Positions 28,743 to 37,031 of a stretch of 47,316 bases of DNA are shown in pieces. Below the pieces are notes generated by a model. The model ran no database searches and had not been told where the DNA came from. It worked only from the letters and a program-made list of their open reading frames with translations. Made by a program: the position numbers and the translations under genes. Origin of the DNA: Bacteroidales bacterium M6. Its GTDB lineage: Bacteria; Bacteroidota; Bacteroidia; Bacteroidales; Muribaculaceae. The stretch lies in NCBI GenBank assembly GCA_001689485.1, contig LUJQ01000051.1, positions 5,633 through 52,948 of the forward strand. Reading direction: 5' to 3'. The first letter of the stretch is position 1, and the number at the start of each line of letters is the position of its first letter.

Positions 28743-30881
28743 TCAGGCTTCGCCGTTGAGGATTTCGAGCATGCGGATTGCCGAAACAGGGATACGGGTG
28801 CCGGGGCCGAAGATGGCGGCAACACCTGCCTTATAGAGGAAGTCATAATCCTGTGCGGGGATAACACCGCCGGCGGTCACCATGATATCCTCACGTCCGA
28901 GTTTCTTGAGTTCCTCGATAACCTGCGGGATGAGGGTCTTGTGACCGGCAGCCAGCGAGGATACACCGAGGATATGCACGTCGTTCTCCACAGCCTGGCG
29001 GGCAGCCTCGGCAGGGGTCTGGAACAACGGGCCCATGTCCACGTCGAAACCGCAGTCGGCATAGCCTGTAGCTACAACCTTGGCACCACGGTCGTGACCG
29101 TCCTGACCCATTTTTGCAATCATGATACGGGGCTGACGACCCTCGCGTTTCGCGAATTCCTCAGTCATTTTCTGAGCTTTGAGGAAGTCGGGATCATTTT
29201 TTGTTTCGCTTGAATACACGCCTGAAATTGTTCTGATTACAGCTTTATAACGCCCTACTACATCTTCGCAGGCATCGGAAATCTCACCAAGCGACGCACG
29301 CAACCCGGCAGCCTTGACGGCGAGGTCGAGAAGGTTGCCCTTCTTCGTGCGCACGCATTCTGTGATGTCGGCAAGAGCCTGTTTTACGGCAGCCTCGTCG
29401 CGATCCTTGCGGAGTTCTTCAAGGCGGGCGCACTGCTCGTTGCGCACTTCCGTGTTATCGATTTCGAGAATATCGATGGGGTCTTCATGCGCAAGGCGGT
29501 ATTTGTTGATACCGACAATGGTCTGACGGCCTGAGTCGATACGGGCCTGCGTACGTGCGGCAGCTTCCTCGATGCGGAGCTTGGGCAGACCGGTCTCGAT
29601 AGCCTTGGCCATACCGCCAAGTTTCTCGATTTCCTGGATGTGCTGCCATGCGCGGTGGGCTATCTCGTTGGTAAGCGATTCAACATAGTATGAACCTGCC
29701 CACGGGTCGATTTCCTTGCATACGTATGTTTCTTCCTGGATATAAATCTGGGTGTTACGGGCAATACGTGCCGAGAAGTCGGTGGGAAGGGCGATAGCTT
29801 CGTCGAGGGCGTTGGTATGGAGCGACTGGGTGTGACCCAATGCGGCACCCATTGCCTCGATACATGTGCGGCCCACGTTGTTGAACGGGTCCTGCTCGGT
29901 AAGCGACCAGCCCGAAGTCTGCGAGTGGGTGCGGAGTGCGAGCGATTTGGGGTTCTTGGGATTGAACTGGCTCACAATCTTGGCCCAGAGCATACGTGCG
30001 GCACGCATCTTGGCAATCTCCATGAAGAAGTTCATGCCGATAGCCCAGAAGAACGACAGGCGCGGTGCGAAGGTGTCGATATCCATTCCGGCGTTGACAC
30101 CTGCGCGGAGGTATTCCAGACCGTCGGCAAGTGTGTAGGCCAGCTCGATGTCGCAGGTTGCACCTGCCTCCTGCATATGGTAGCCGGAAATCGAAATCGA
30201 GTTGAACTTAGGCATGTTCTGCGAAGTGTACTCGAAGATATCGGCGATAATACGCATCGAGAATTCAGGTGGATAGATATAGGTGTTACGCACCATGAAC
30301 TCCTTAAGGATGTCGTTCTGAATCGTACCGGCCATCTCTTCGAGCTTGGCACCCTGTTCGAGACCCGCGTTGATATAGAAAGCAAGCACGGGAAGCACGG
30401 CACCGTTCATGGTCATCGACACCGACATCTTGTTCAAGGGGATACCGTCGAAAAGCACCTTCATATCCTCGATCGAGCAAATCGACACACCGGCCTTACC
30501 TACGTCGCCTACAACACGCTGGTGGTCGGCATCGTAACCACGGTGTGTGGCAAGGTCGAATGCAACCGAAAGCCCTTTCTGGCCGGAAGCCAGGTTACGG
30601 CGGTAGAACGCGTTTGATTCGGCAGCGGTAGAGAATCCGGCATACTGGCGGATTGTCCAGGGACGGATTGCATACATACCGCTATATGGGCCGCGCAGGA
30701 ACGGGGGCAGACCGGCAACATAGTCGAGATGCTCCATCCCTTCGAGGTCGTTTTTCGTATATACGGGTTTGACGGGAATCAGCTCAGGAGTGAGCCAATC
30801 CTCACCGGCTGCCGCAGGGGCAGTTGCCGGCGCACCGAAAGCGTCGGCTATGATGTTTATGTTTTTGAAATCGGGTTTCAT
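28743..30881 (-). CDS. mutB: Methylmalonyl-CoA mutase, large (catalytic) subunit
   Basis: Adenosylcobalamin-dependent interconversion of succinyl-CoA and (R)-methylmalonyl-CoA, used in propionate formation from succinate. At 712 residues it is full length. The N-terminal TIM barrel has the family opening RGPYSGMYAIRPWTIRQYAG and SVSMTMNGAVLPVLAFYI. The C-terminal cobalamin-binding domain (from about residue 580) holds the DxHxxG signature in GQDGHDRGAK, with His596 the expected lower ligand of cobalt, and GPLFQTP and AGGVIPAQD beyond. It is the second gene of the mutA-mutB operon, starting 7 nt after mutA. No epimerase or MeaB chaperone gene is next to it. The bidirectional terminator lies 20 nt downstream. 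Confidence 0.97.
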   Translation of the reverse strand: MKPDFKNINIIADAFGAPATAPAAAGEDWLTPELIPVKPVYTKNDLEGMEHLDYVAGLPPFLRGPYSGMYAIRPWTIRQYAGFSTAAESNAFYRRNLASGQKGLSVAFDLATHRGYDADHQRVVGDVGKAGVSICSIEDMKVLFDGIPLNKMSVSMTMNGAVLPVLAFYINAGLEQGAKLEEMAGTIQNDILKEFMVRNTYIYPPEFSMRIIADIFEYTSQNMPKFNSISISGYHMQEAGATCDIELAYTLADGLEYLRAGVNAGMDIDTFAPRLSFFWAIGMNFFMEIAKMRAARMLWAKIVSQFNPKNPKSLALRTHSQTSGWSLTEQDPFNNVGRTCIEAMGAALGHTQSLHTNALDEAIALPTDFSARIARNTQIYIQEETYVCKEIDPWAGSYYVESLTNEIAHRAWQHIQEIEKLGGMAKAIETGLPKLRIEEAAARTQARIDSGRQTIVGINKYRLAHEDPIDILEIDNTEVRNEQCARLEELRKDRDEAAVKQALADITECVRTKKGNLLDLAVKAAGLRASLGEISDACEDVVGRYKAVIRTISGVYSSETKNDPDFLKAQKMTEEFAKREGRQPRIMIAKMGQDGHDRGAKVVATGYADCGFDVDMGPLFQTPAEAARQAVENDVHILGVSSLAAGHKTLIPQVIEELKKLGREDIMVTAGGVIPAQDYDFLYKAGVAAIFGPGTRIPVSAIRMLEILNGEA

Positions 30882-30888
30882 GGCTGAC

Positions 30889-32766
30889 TTACTTTAAAAG
30901 ACGCTGATTGAACTGCTGAAGGGTTTCGAGCACATTGCTGCGCACATGGATGAAGTTCTCGATGCCGAGAGCCTTAAGCTCGTCGGTGCATGCGGGCGCA
31001 CCGGCAACAACGAATTCCGCACGGCCTTCGAGCAACTTGAATGCCTCGGGGGCGAACTGTGCGTATTCATCGTCGGATGAGCAAAGCACAACGATGTCGG
31101 CATTCTTTTCCATAGCCGCGTCGAGACCTTCCTGCACGGTTTTGAAACCGATATTGTCGATAATCTCGTAGCCTGCGCAACCGAAGAAGTTCGATGAGAA
31201 CTGTGCACGGGCAAGGCGCATGGCCAGGTTTCCGATAGTGAGCATGAACACTTTCGGACGGTTGGCGGCATGTTCTGTGGCCAGTCGCAATGCCTCGAAA
31301 TCGCTGGCCTGACGCTCGCTGCGGAGAGCCTTGGCGGCATCACCTTCCGAAGCGCAGCCACACGAAGCAGCCTCACCCTCTTTCTTGGCACAGCAGCAAC
31401 CTCCGTTTTCGATTTTCTCTGCCGCGAACTCGTTGAAATTGGGGAACTGGTTGGTTCCGAGAAGGATTTCCTTGCGGCGGGCCATATCCTGGTGACGTTT
31501 TACCGACGAGGCATTCACGGCTGCCTGGATTTCGCCTGCATTCACACATGCAACGAAACCACCCTTCTCCTCTACCCCGAGGAACAGCTTCCAGGCCTCC
31601 TGTGCGATGGAAACGGTAAGGGTCTCCACATAGTAAGAACCGCCTGCGGGGTCTACAACCTTGTCAAGATGGCTTTCCTCCTTAAGCAGGAGCTGCTGGT
31701 TGCGTGCTATGCGTTCCGAGAATTCGTCGGGGGTTTTGTAAGGCGCGTCAAACGGGGTGACGGTAATCGAATCCACGCCTGCCAATGCGGCCGACATGGC
31801 CTCGGTCTGGCTGCGGAGCAGGTTCACATGGGCGTCATATATAGTTTGGTTGAAGCGCGACGTAACGGCATGTGCCATCATTTTGCATGCGCACTTGCAT
31901 TCGGGATTGTATTGCTCCACAATCTGTGCCCACATCATGCGTGCAGCACGGAATTTTGCCAGTTCCATGAAATAATTGGATGAAACACCCATATTGAATT
32001 TCACGCGGCAACCCACCGTTACGGCATCCACACCGGCTTCGGTGAGCAATGTGAGCCATTCGGCACCCCAGGCGAGGGCATATCCCAATTCCTGGAAGAT
32101 ATAGGCACCCGAGTTGTTGAACACAACCGAATCAACGGCAAGGCAACGGAGAGCCGGAACATCCTTCACAATGTCAAGCAGCTCCTTTGCATCGGCCGCC
32201 ACAGCGGCAGCGTCAACAGCCGAACCGTGACGGAAAGCACGTTTGAACGGGTTATAGTCAATGGAGCCGTGGAATTTTTCTTCGGCGCCGTTTTTCTTGA
32301 TATATGCCACCAGCGCACGGGCAAGGTCGAGTGCCTTGCGGGGGCAGGTGTTGAAGTTGATTTCAACCTTTTCAAGGTCGATGCCTCCGAGAACTGTTGC
32401 AACAGCATCCTCGGTCGGTTCCTTCAGGTTGAATCCCAAGGAATTCACACCCTTCTGAAGCACGTCGAGGGCAATTTTGTTTGCCTCGGCGGGATCAGCG
32501 GCGAGAATCTCCTGACGGGTAAGCCAATGGTTGTTGTCACGGGTTCCGCGCACATAGGGGAACTCACCGGGAAGGGAATCCGTGGTCTTGAGTTCTGCAA
32601 TATCCTGACGCTGGTACATCGGCTGGACATCGAAGCCCTCGTTAGTGCGCCACACCAGTTTTTTCTCAAAGGGTACACCCTTGAGGTCGGCATCCACCTT
32701 CGCGCGCCATGTTTCATAGCTCACGGGCGGAAACTGAGTGAACAGTTTTTCTTTGTTATCTGCCAT
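30889..32766 (-). CDS. mutA: Methylmalonyl-CoA mutase, small subunit
   Basis: Non-catalytic partner of MutB, 625 residues, same fold. The barrel region is recognisable (SYETWRAKVDADLKGVPF, then PAGGSYYVETLTVSIAQEAW near residue 374). The cobalamin-binding-like domain after about residue 505 lacks the DxHxxG signature, as usual in MutA. Two features are odd. The linker between the domains contains a run of three Cys (457-459) and CGC (469-471) in a Glu/Ala/Lys-rich stretch, and the barrel has CKCAC at 290-294. It is the first gene of the operon, with a -7 box 94 bp upstream. I looked for a cobalamin riboswitch in the leader and found none. Confidence 0.95.
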   Translation of the reverse strand: MADNKEKLFTQFPPVSYETWRAKVDADLKGVPFEKKLVWRTNEGFDVQPMYQRQDIAELKTTDSLPGEFPYVRGTRDNNHWLTRQEILAADPAEANKIALDVLQKGVNSLGFNLKEPTEDAVATVLGGIDLEKVEINFNTCPRKALDLARALVAYIKKNGAEEKFHGSIDYNPFKRAFRHGSAVDAAAVAADAKELLDIVKDVPALRCLAVDSVVFNNSGAYIFQELGYALAWGAEWLTLLTEAGVDAVTVGCRVKFNMGVSSNYFMELAKFRAARMMWAQIVEQYNPECKCACKMMAHAVTSRFNQTIYDAHVNLLRSQTEAMSAALAGVDSITVTPFDAPYKTPDEFSERIARNQQLLLKEESHLDKVVDPAGGSYYVETLTVSIAQEAWKLFLGVEEKGGFVACVNAGEIQAAVNASSVKRHQDMARRKEILLGTNQFPNFNEFAAEKIENGGCCCAKKEGEAASCGCASEGDAAKALRSERQASDFEALRLATEHAANRPKVFMLTIGNLAMRLARAQFSSNFFGCAGYEIIDNIGFKTVQEGLDAAMEKNADIVVLCSSDDEYAQFAPEAFKLLEGRAEFVVAGAPACTDELKALGIENFIHVRSNVLETLQQFNQRLLK

Positions 32767-32859
32767 GGTTAGGTATAAAAATAGTTTGGGTTATATTTCA
32801 CATGGTTATTAGACACGAATCAACGGCCGATTGAAAGCCTGTAGGCCATCAATCACCGC

Positions 32860-32867
32860 CAAAATTA
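32860..32867 (-). promoter_or_regulatory. Candidate -7 box for mutA-mutB
   Basis: Minus-strand TAATTTTG matches TAnnTTTG, 94 bp before the mutA start; the same octamer serves as the candidate box of valS. No clear -33 element. Confidence 0.45.
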
Positions 32868-33118
32868 CTAATTATTAATGAAACTTCATCATTTTAACAG
32901 CAAATTTTTGCCATATTCACACTGCCATAATTTATGAGAGGATATACCGCCATGCCCTTTGCTCCGGCTCACCCAGCGCAGCCATAGCCATCAGCCACTT
33001 CAGCCCATGCGCAATAACGCTTAATCAGGCAACCATATCCAAGACATACGCATACTCATCCATTCAACCGGCCATCAAAAAGAAACCGGAAATGGATAGA
33101 GATAAATAGCATTATCAC

Positions 33119-33126
33119 TACCTTTG
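33119..33126 (+). promoter_or_regulatory. -7 box of the ABC-F gene; decides its start codon
   Basis: TACCTTTG matches TAnnTTTG. An in-frame TTG at 33124 lies inside this box, so translation cannot begin there; the ATG at 33151 is the start and the leader is only about 18 nt. Confidence 0.55.
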
Positions 33127-33150
33127 CAAACGCATTACAAAAAATCGGAC

Positions 33151-35025
33151 ATGGCAAGTTTCCTGCAAATTGAAAATCTGACCAAAAGCTACGGCGACCG
33201 TGTGCTGTTCGCCGATGTAACCTTCGGGGTAAACGAGGGTGACAAGATAGGGCTTATCGCTAAAAACGGCATGGGTAAAACCACGCTGCTGCGCTGCATA
33301 GCCGGAACGGAGGGCTATGACAGCGGCTCTGTCGTGTTCCGCAAAGGGTTAAAGACCGGCTTTTTAGAACAGATTCCCAATCTTGACAACGATAAAAGCG
33401 TGCTTGAAACCTGCATTGCCGACAATGGCAAAATAACTGAGGCAATCGATGCCTACGAACATGCCCTGTCAAGCAACGATGCCAGGGCAATTACAGCGGC
33501 CAGCGAACTGATGGACGCCGCCCAGGCGTGGGATTATGAGGACAGGCTCAAACAAATGCTGTCGCAACTCGGCATTTCCGACCTCACACAACCCGTAGGC
33601 CAGCTCTCAGGAGGGCAGAAAAAACGTGTGGCACTCGCAAAAATCATACTTGAAAGCCCCCAGCTTATCATACTCGACGAACCGACCAACCACCTTGACA
33701 TCTCTTCAATCGAATGGCTAGAAAACTACCTTTCAAGGTCGAGGGTAACGCTCCTAATGGTGACACACGACCGCTATTTCCTCGACCGCGTATGCAGCAA
33801 AATCATTGAAATAGACCGCTCGCAAATATATATCCACGAAGGGAACTACGCCAACTACCTGCGCCGCCGGCGCGAACGCATCGAAGCCATGACCTCGGAA
33901 CTCGCAAAGGTGAAAAACACCCTGCGCCGCGAACAGGAATGGATGAACCGCCAGCCGCAGGCTCGCGCCGGTAAGGCACGCTACCGCATCGATGCTTTCC
34001 ACGACCTCAAACAACGTGCAGCCGTCGACCTGCGCGAACGCAATGTGGAGCTGTCGGTAAAATCATCATATATCGGCTCGAAGATTTTCGAAGCCACCCA
34101 TATATGCAAGAAATTCGGCGAGAAGAGAATACTTGACGATTTCAGCTACATCTTCTCACGCTATGAGAAAGTGGGCATAATCGGGCGCAACGGCGTAGGT
34201 AAATCCACATTCATCAAAATGCTGCTCGGAATCGAGCCGTCCGACAGCGGGACATGGGACATCGGTGAAACCGTAAAATTCGGATACTATAACCAGGACG
34301 GCATCTCGTTCGACCCTTCGAAGAAAGTCATCGATGCCATAACCGAAATCTCCGAGGACATTGTGCTTAACGACGGCCAGCAACGGCTATCGCCGTCGCA
34401 ATTCCTGCAACAGTTCCTGTTCACACCAGCCGACCAGCAGAAACTCATAGCAAAACTCAGCGGAGGCGAACGAAGCCGCCTATACCTGGCATCGGTGCTG
34501 ATGAAATCGCCGAACTTCCTGATTCTCGACGAGCCGACCAACGATCTCGACATCGTAACCCTCGGCATACTCGAGGAATATCTGGCGAATTTCAAAGGAT
34601 GTGCAATCGTCATATCCCACGACAGGTATTTCCTCGACAATATAGTCGACCACCTGTTCGTGCTTGAAGGTGACGGCGTGATAAAGGATTTTCCCGGCAA
34701 CTATACCGACTACCGCAAATGGAAACAGGAAACCGACGAGGCTGAAAAAGCCGCGGCAGAACAGAAAAAAGCGGCACAAACCAACACACGGCACAAACCG
34801 GCCGACAACCGGCCTGCCAAAATGACGTTTAAAGAACGAAAGGAATTCGAAGAACTGACCGCCGAAATCGACTCACTCACAGCCGAACGCGCTGCACTAG
34901 AAGCCGAATTCAACAGCGGGGCGACAATCACCGACATCGAGACCAAATCACGACGCTACAACGAACTGGCAGACATTCTTGACGAAAAGGAGATGCGCTG
35001 GCTAGAATTATCGGAAAAACAATAA
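33151..35025 (+). CDS. ABC-F family ATPase, Uup-like
   Basis: A 624-residue soluble protein with two ATP-binding cassettes and no membrane segment, the ABC-F layout of ribosome-associated factors. Cassette 1 has a Walker A with Lys43 (AKNGMGKTT), signature LSGGQ near residue 150 and DEPTNHLD. Cassette 2 has GRNGVGKST, LSGGERSR and DEPTNDLD. The linker between them is the charged P-site-tRNA-interaction region (about 245-300). The last about 65 residues, rich in Glu, Leu and Ala, are a coiled-coil typical of Uup proteins, which act on DNA structures or ribosomes. I chose ATG 33151 because it opens directly into the first strand and the earlier TTG lies within the promoter. Confidence 0.9.
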   Translation: MASFLQIENLTKSYGDRVLFADVTFGVNEGDKIGLIAKNGMGKTTLLRCIAGTEGYDSGSVVFRKGLKTGFLEQIPNLDNDKSVLETCIADNGKITEAIDAYEHALSSNDARAITAASELMDAAQAWDYEDRLKQMLSQLGISDLTQPVGQLSGGQKKRVALAKIILESPQLIILDEPTNHLDISSIEWLENYLSRSRVTLLMVTHDRYFLDRVCSKIIEIDRSQIYIHEGNYANYLRRRRERIEAMTSELAKVKNTLRREQEWMNRQPQARAGKARYRIDAFHDLKQRAAVDLRERNVELSVKSSYIGSKIFEATHICKKFGEKRILDDFSYIFSRYEKVGIIGRNGVGKSTFIKMLLGIEPSDSGTWDIGETVKFGYYNQDGISFDPSKKVIDAITEISEDIVLNDGQQRLSPSQFLQQFLFTPADQQKLIAKLSGGERSRLYLASVLMKSPNFLILDEPTNDLDIVTLGILEEYLANFKGCAIVISHDRYFLDNIVDHLFVLEGDGVIKDFPGNYTDYRKWKQETDEAEKAAAEQKKAAQTNTRHKPADNRPAKMTFKERKEFEELTAEIDSLTAERAALEAEFNSGATITDIETKSRRYNELADILDEKEMRWLELSEKQ

Positions 35026-35123
35026 CAACAGGGCGCAACACACCCGCAACCGACATATAATAATAAAGATACCGGAATCCAAGACACCTGACAAAGACCG
35101 GCGCGGCATCACCGCAAGGGGGG

Positions 35124-35948
35124 TTATCTTTGTTTGAGGCGCACAAGTTCGTCTTTCAACCGCTTGTTCAGTTCCTTGCGCTCACGGTCGATAATCCATC
35201 CCCACTTGTTGAAGTAACGTATCATACTAGTGATATGCACCATCATCATCCGGAAACTTGTGTAACTTTCTGCACGGTGAAGATGCGTCACCGATACTTC
35301 CGGCCAATAAAGTGTCCGGAATTTTTTATGCATACGCCTTGAAAGGTCGATATCCTCGGTGTACATAAAAAAACGCTCGTCAAACAAGCCCACCTCATGC
35401 AATGCCGCCACACGGAAAAACATAAAGCTTCCCTGATGGAAAGGCACGTCGACCGCGGCGTTATGGTTCCAGTCGGCCAACAGGTAATCGTTAAGGCTGC
35501 TACGGAAAAAACTTTCAGGCAGAAAGCGCTTGGTAAACACCTCAAAAGGGGTAGGCAGTTTACGGGCTGAATATTGCAGGCTGCCATCACGCGCAAGCAT
35601 TTTCGGTGCCAGCTGCCCTACATCGGGGTTGGCATCCATAAATGCCGCGATAGAGGCTATCACCCCTTTATCGAACCACACATCGGAATTGATGACCAGG
35701 TGATAGGTACTCCCCTCTTCCATCGCCTTGCGCATGGCCACATTATGGGCGGTGCCGTAACCGGGGTTCTCAGGCAGATGGATATAGGTCACATCGGGAT
35801 AAGACTCGCACACCCCCTTCAACGAATCATCGGGGGAATTGTCGCAAACATACACTTTGCCGACCGAATCGCCCAAAAGGCACGCAAGGCATTTTTGCAG
35901 CTCTGCGACATCGGTTTTGTATGTTACTATAGATGAGGTTATCCGCAT
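35124..35948 (-). CDS. Family 2 glycosyltransferase (rhamnosyltransferase-like)
   Basis: A predicted cytoplasmic-face GT-A glycosyltransferase of 274 residues, probably acting on surface polysaccharide or lipopolysaccharide. Visible features: the nucleotide-binding start MRITSSIVTYKTD, CDNSPDD, LPENPGYGTAHNVAM, the DxD-like NSDVWFDKG, the conserved HQGSFMFFRVAALHEVGLFDERFFMYTEDIDLSRR region (shown in part by FFMYTEDIDL), and a basic C-terminus. This matches WbbL-type rhamnosyltransferases, but donor and acceptor cannot be told. The Met at 35948 is chosen as start because it begins the first beta-strand; an upstream Met would add a 17-residue non-conserved tail. Stands alone, converging with the ABC-F gene. 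Confidence 0.85.
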   Translation of the reverse strand: MRITSSIVTYKTDVAELQKCLACLLGDSVGKVYVCDNSPDDSLKGVCESYPDVTYIHLPENPGYGTAHNVAMRKAMEEGSTYHLVINSDVWFDKGVIASIAAFMDANPDVGQLAPKMLARDGSLQYSARKLPTPFEVFTKRFLPESFFRSSLNDYLLADWNHNAAVDVPFHQGSFMFFRVAALHEVGLFDERFFMYTEDIDLSRRMHKKFRTLYWPEVSVTHLHRAESYTSFRMMMVHITSMIRYFNKWGWIIDRERKELNKRLKDELVRLKQR

Positions 35949-36176
35949 AGGGAACAGGGGGCATAAAGCCATTATTTTGAAGTGATTCAATCGGTTCAAA
36001 CCACTTTTTTATACACAAGCACAAAAACCATGGCGCAAAAGGATGCCTTTATCATCAACATGCTTTCACGCTACTGCCGCACAGGCTGACAAAAGCCGCT
36101 CCGTGCCGCATAGATTTTTCCATTTAATAACGTTAATTTCGAGTTGTTATTATTCCCGGAAGGGACAAAATAAGCA

Positions 36177-36203
36177 GGGCATCATGATTCATCATAATAC
36201 CCC
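36177..36203 (-). terminator. Terminator after the small lipoprotein gene
   Basis: On the minus strand a GGG...CCC stem of about 11 bp, with two G-U pairs and a tight loop, is followed by a U-rich tail (CTTATTTTG). It is 60 nt past the lipoprotein stop codon. Confidence 0.6.
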
Positions 36204-36262
36204 GCTGTAATTCAGCCACATAATTTACCGTGTCGATATTAATTCAACCCGGCAAGGCACTC

Positions 36263-36739
36263 TCATTCCTTGGCTTTGATAATTCCGCTGACAACCTTGG
36301 AGGTTTCGCCACCGCTGTCGGGAAGGTCGTCCTGGGCCTCGACAATATTGACATAATACTGGATATAGCCCCAGCAAATCGGATAGTCAACCACATAGAT
36401 AGGCATCTGGGCCTGGAGCAGGTGACGCCCTACCGGCTGGTCGGCTGTCTCAAGCTTGAGCTCGAAAGGCTGGGTAAGGTTAGTGCCGATGAGATAATGA
36501 TCCCAATAATAGGAAACAGCACCGAGCGCGCCCTCTTTATCAGTATTGTTGATAAGGGTCAGGGCGTCTATAACAAGCTCATCCCCTTGGGCAACATAGA
36601 TTTCGTCACCTTCAAACACACCCCCCGAAATTGTCGCCTGTATGCCGACGTTCGGAATGTCGTTATCATCGTCGTCACAAGCCACCGCAACAAACGTCAA
36701 TGGCAGCAAAAACAGCAGATAATAAAAATACTTCTTCAT
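36263..36739 (-). CDS. Small lipoprotein of unknown function, Ig-like fold
   Basis: A 158-residue predicted lipoprotein with lipobox AVAC (Cys21), then four Asp, a common surface-export signature of Bacteroidetes lipoproteins (charged residues after the Cys). The rest is beta-rich with a pattern typical of PKD/Ig-like domains: VAQGDELVIDALTLINN, a polar YYWDHYLIG turn, and LKLETADQPVGRHLLQAQM. I do not recognise a family. The start is supported by AAAGGG eleven to six nt upstream, a rather good ribosome site for this phylum. A GC-rich hairpin sits just ahead of that site, and the long palindrome lies 74 bp upstream. It may be read through from clpB, since no -7 box is visible between them. 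Confidence 0.72.
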   Translation of the reverse strand: MKKYFYYLLFLLPLTFVAVACDDDDNDIPNVGIQATISGGVFEGDEIYVAQGDELVIDALTLINNTDKEGALGAVSYYWDHYLIGTNLTQPFELKLETADQPVGRHLLQAQMPIYVVDYPICWGYIQYYVNIVEAQDDLPDSGGETSKVVSGIIKAKE

Positions 36740-36760
36740 ATCCCTTTGAATTTTGGTAAT

Positions 36761-36786
36761 GCCGGGGCGTGGACATGCGCCCCGGC
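36761..36786 (-). promoter_or_regulatory. GC-rich hairpin in the leader of the small lipoprotein
   Basis: A perfect 9-bp stem GCCGGGGCG / CGCCCCGGC (36761-36769 with 36778-36786, 8-nt loop) ends 21 nt before the start codon and just ahead of AAAGGG. It may influence translation or stability of the message; it has no U-tract. Confidence 0.55.
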
Positions 36787-36812
36787 TTCGGTTAAATAGT
36801 CACTTTGATTTC

Positions 36813-36984
36813 GAGATTGTCTAAAATTTTTTCCAAAAGATTTTTATAGGTGTTTTTGAGTAAATTTTGAAGTTTGAAGAGGGAGCGATGCGGGCATCGT
36901 GACCGATTAAAAGCTGAAAATTTACCCAAAAAGAGCCTAAAAATCAGCAGATAATCCATTTGAAAAAAATTTTTAGACAATCTC
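36813..36984. repeat. 172-bp long imperfect palindrome, MITE-like
   Basis: Termini GAGATTGTC (36813) and GACAATCTC (ending 36984) are exact complements, followed inward by paired A/T tracts, by GTTTTTGAGTAAATTTT (36852-36868) with AAAATTTACCCAAAAAG (36917-36933; 16 of 17), and by a centre CGATGC-gg-GCATCG (36886-36899). The whole segment can fold into one long hairpin. No transposase ORF; a 68-codon open frame across it is a by-product. Its ends recur at 15885 and 18863. Site duplications are not evident. Confidence 0.75.
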
Positions 36985-36993
36985 TTAATATCC

Positions 36994-37024
36994 GGCATGC
37001 CTCACATTGTCATCTTCGCATGCC
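36994..37024 (-). terminator. Weak hairpin after clpB
   Basis: A 7-bp stem GGCATGC / GCATGCC with a 17-nt loop begins 7 nt past the clpB stop codon on the minus strand. There is no U-tract, so it may only cap the mRNA. Confidence 0.35.
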
Positions 37025-37031
37025 CTGAAGC

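Larger units (their letters stand above)
32767..33150. other. 384-bp divergent intergenic region (mutA / ABC-F)
   Basis: Holds the mutA -7 box (32860-32867) and the ABC-F -7 box (33119-33126). Between about 32932 and 33022 the minus strand is open and GC-rich and reads like the end of a coding sequence (AHGLKWLMAMAALGEPEQR then AWRYILS, stop), but lacks an ATG apart from internal Met codons, so it may be a gene remnant. No RNA gene seen. Confidence 0.55.

Noticed and set aside
32767..33150. Cobalamin riboswitch before the B12-dependent mutA-mutB operon
   Set aside because: I looked for the GCCACTG B12-box core on the minus strand and did not find it; the leader from the -7 box is only about 85 nt, too short for the full fold.
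33124..33150. Upstream TTG start of the ABC-F gene
   Set aside because: The TTG is part of the TACCTTTG -7 box, so it cannot be in the transcript; ATG 33151 also matches the family start.
35949..35999. Upstream Met start of the GT2 glycosyltransferase
   Set aside because: It adds 17 residues ahead of the first beta-strand that fit neither a signal peptide nor the GT2 fold.
36030..36089. 19-codon plus-strand ORF and a 21-codon minus-strand ORF over the same bases
   Set aside because: Both have an ATG and look slightly coding-like, but they overlap each other, lack a ribosome site and have no recognisable homologue.
36792..36998. 68-codon minus-strand open frame across the long palindrome
   Set aside because: It covers the repeat almost exactly, its sequence mirrors the palindrome, and no start signal is visible; more likely a by-product of the repeat.
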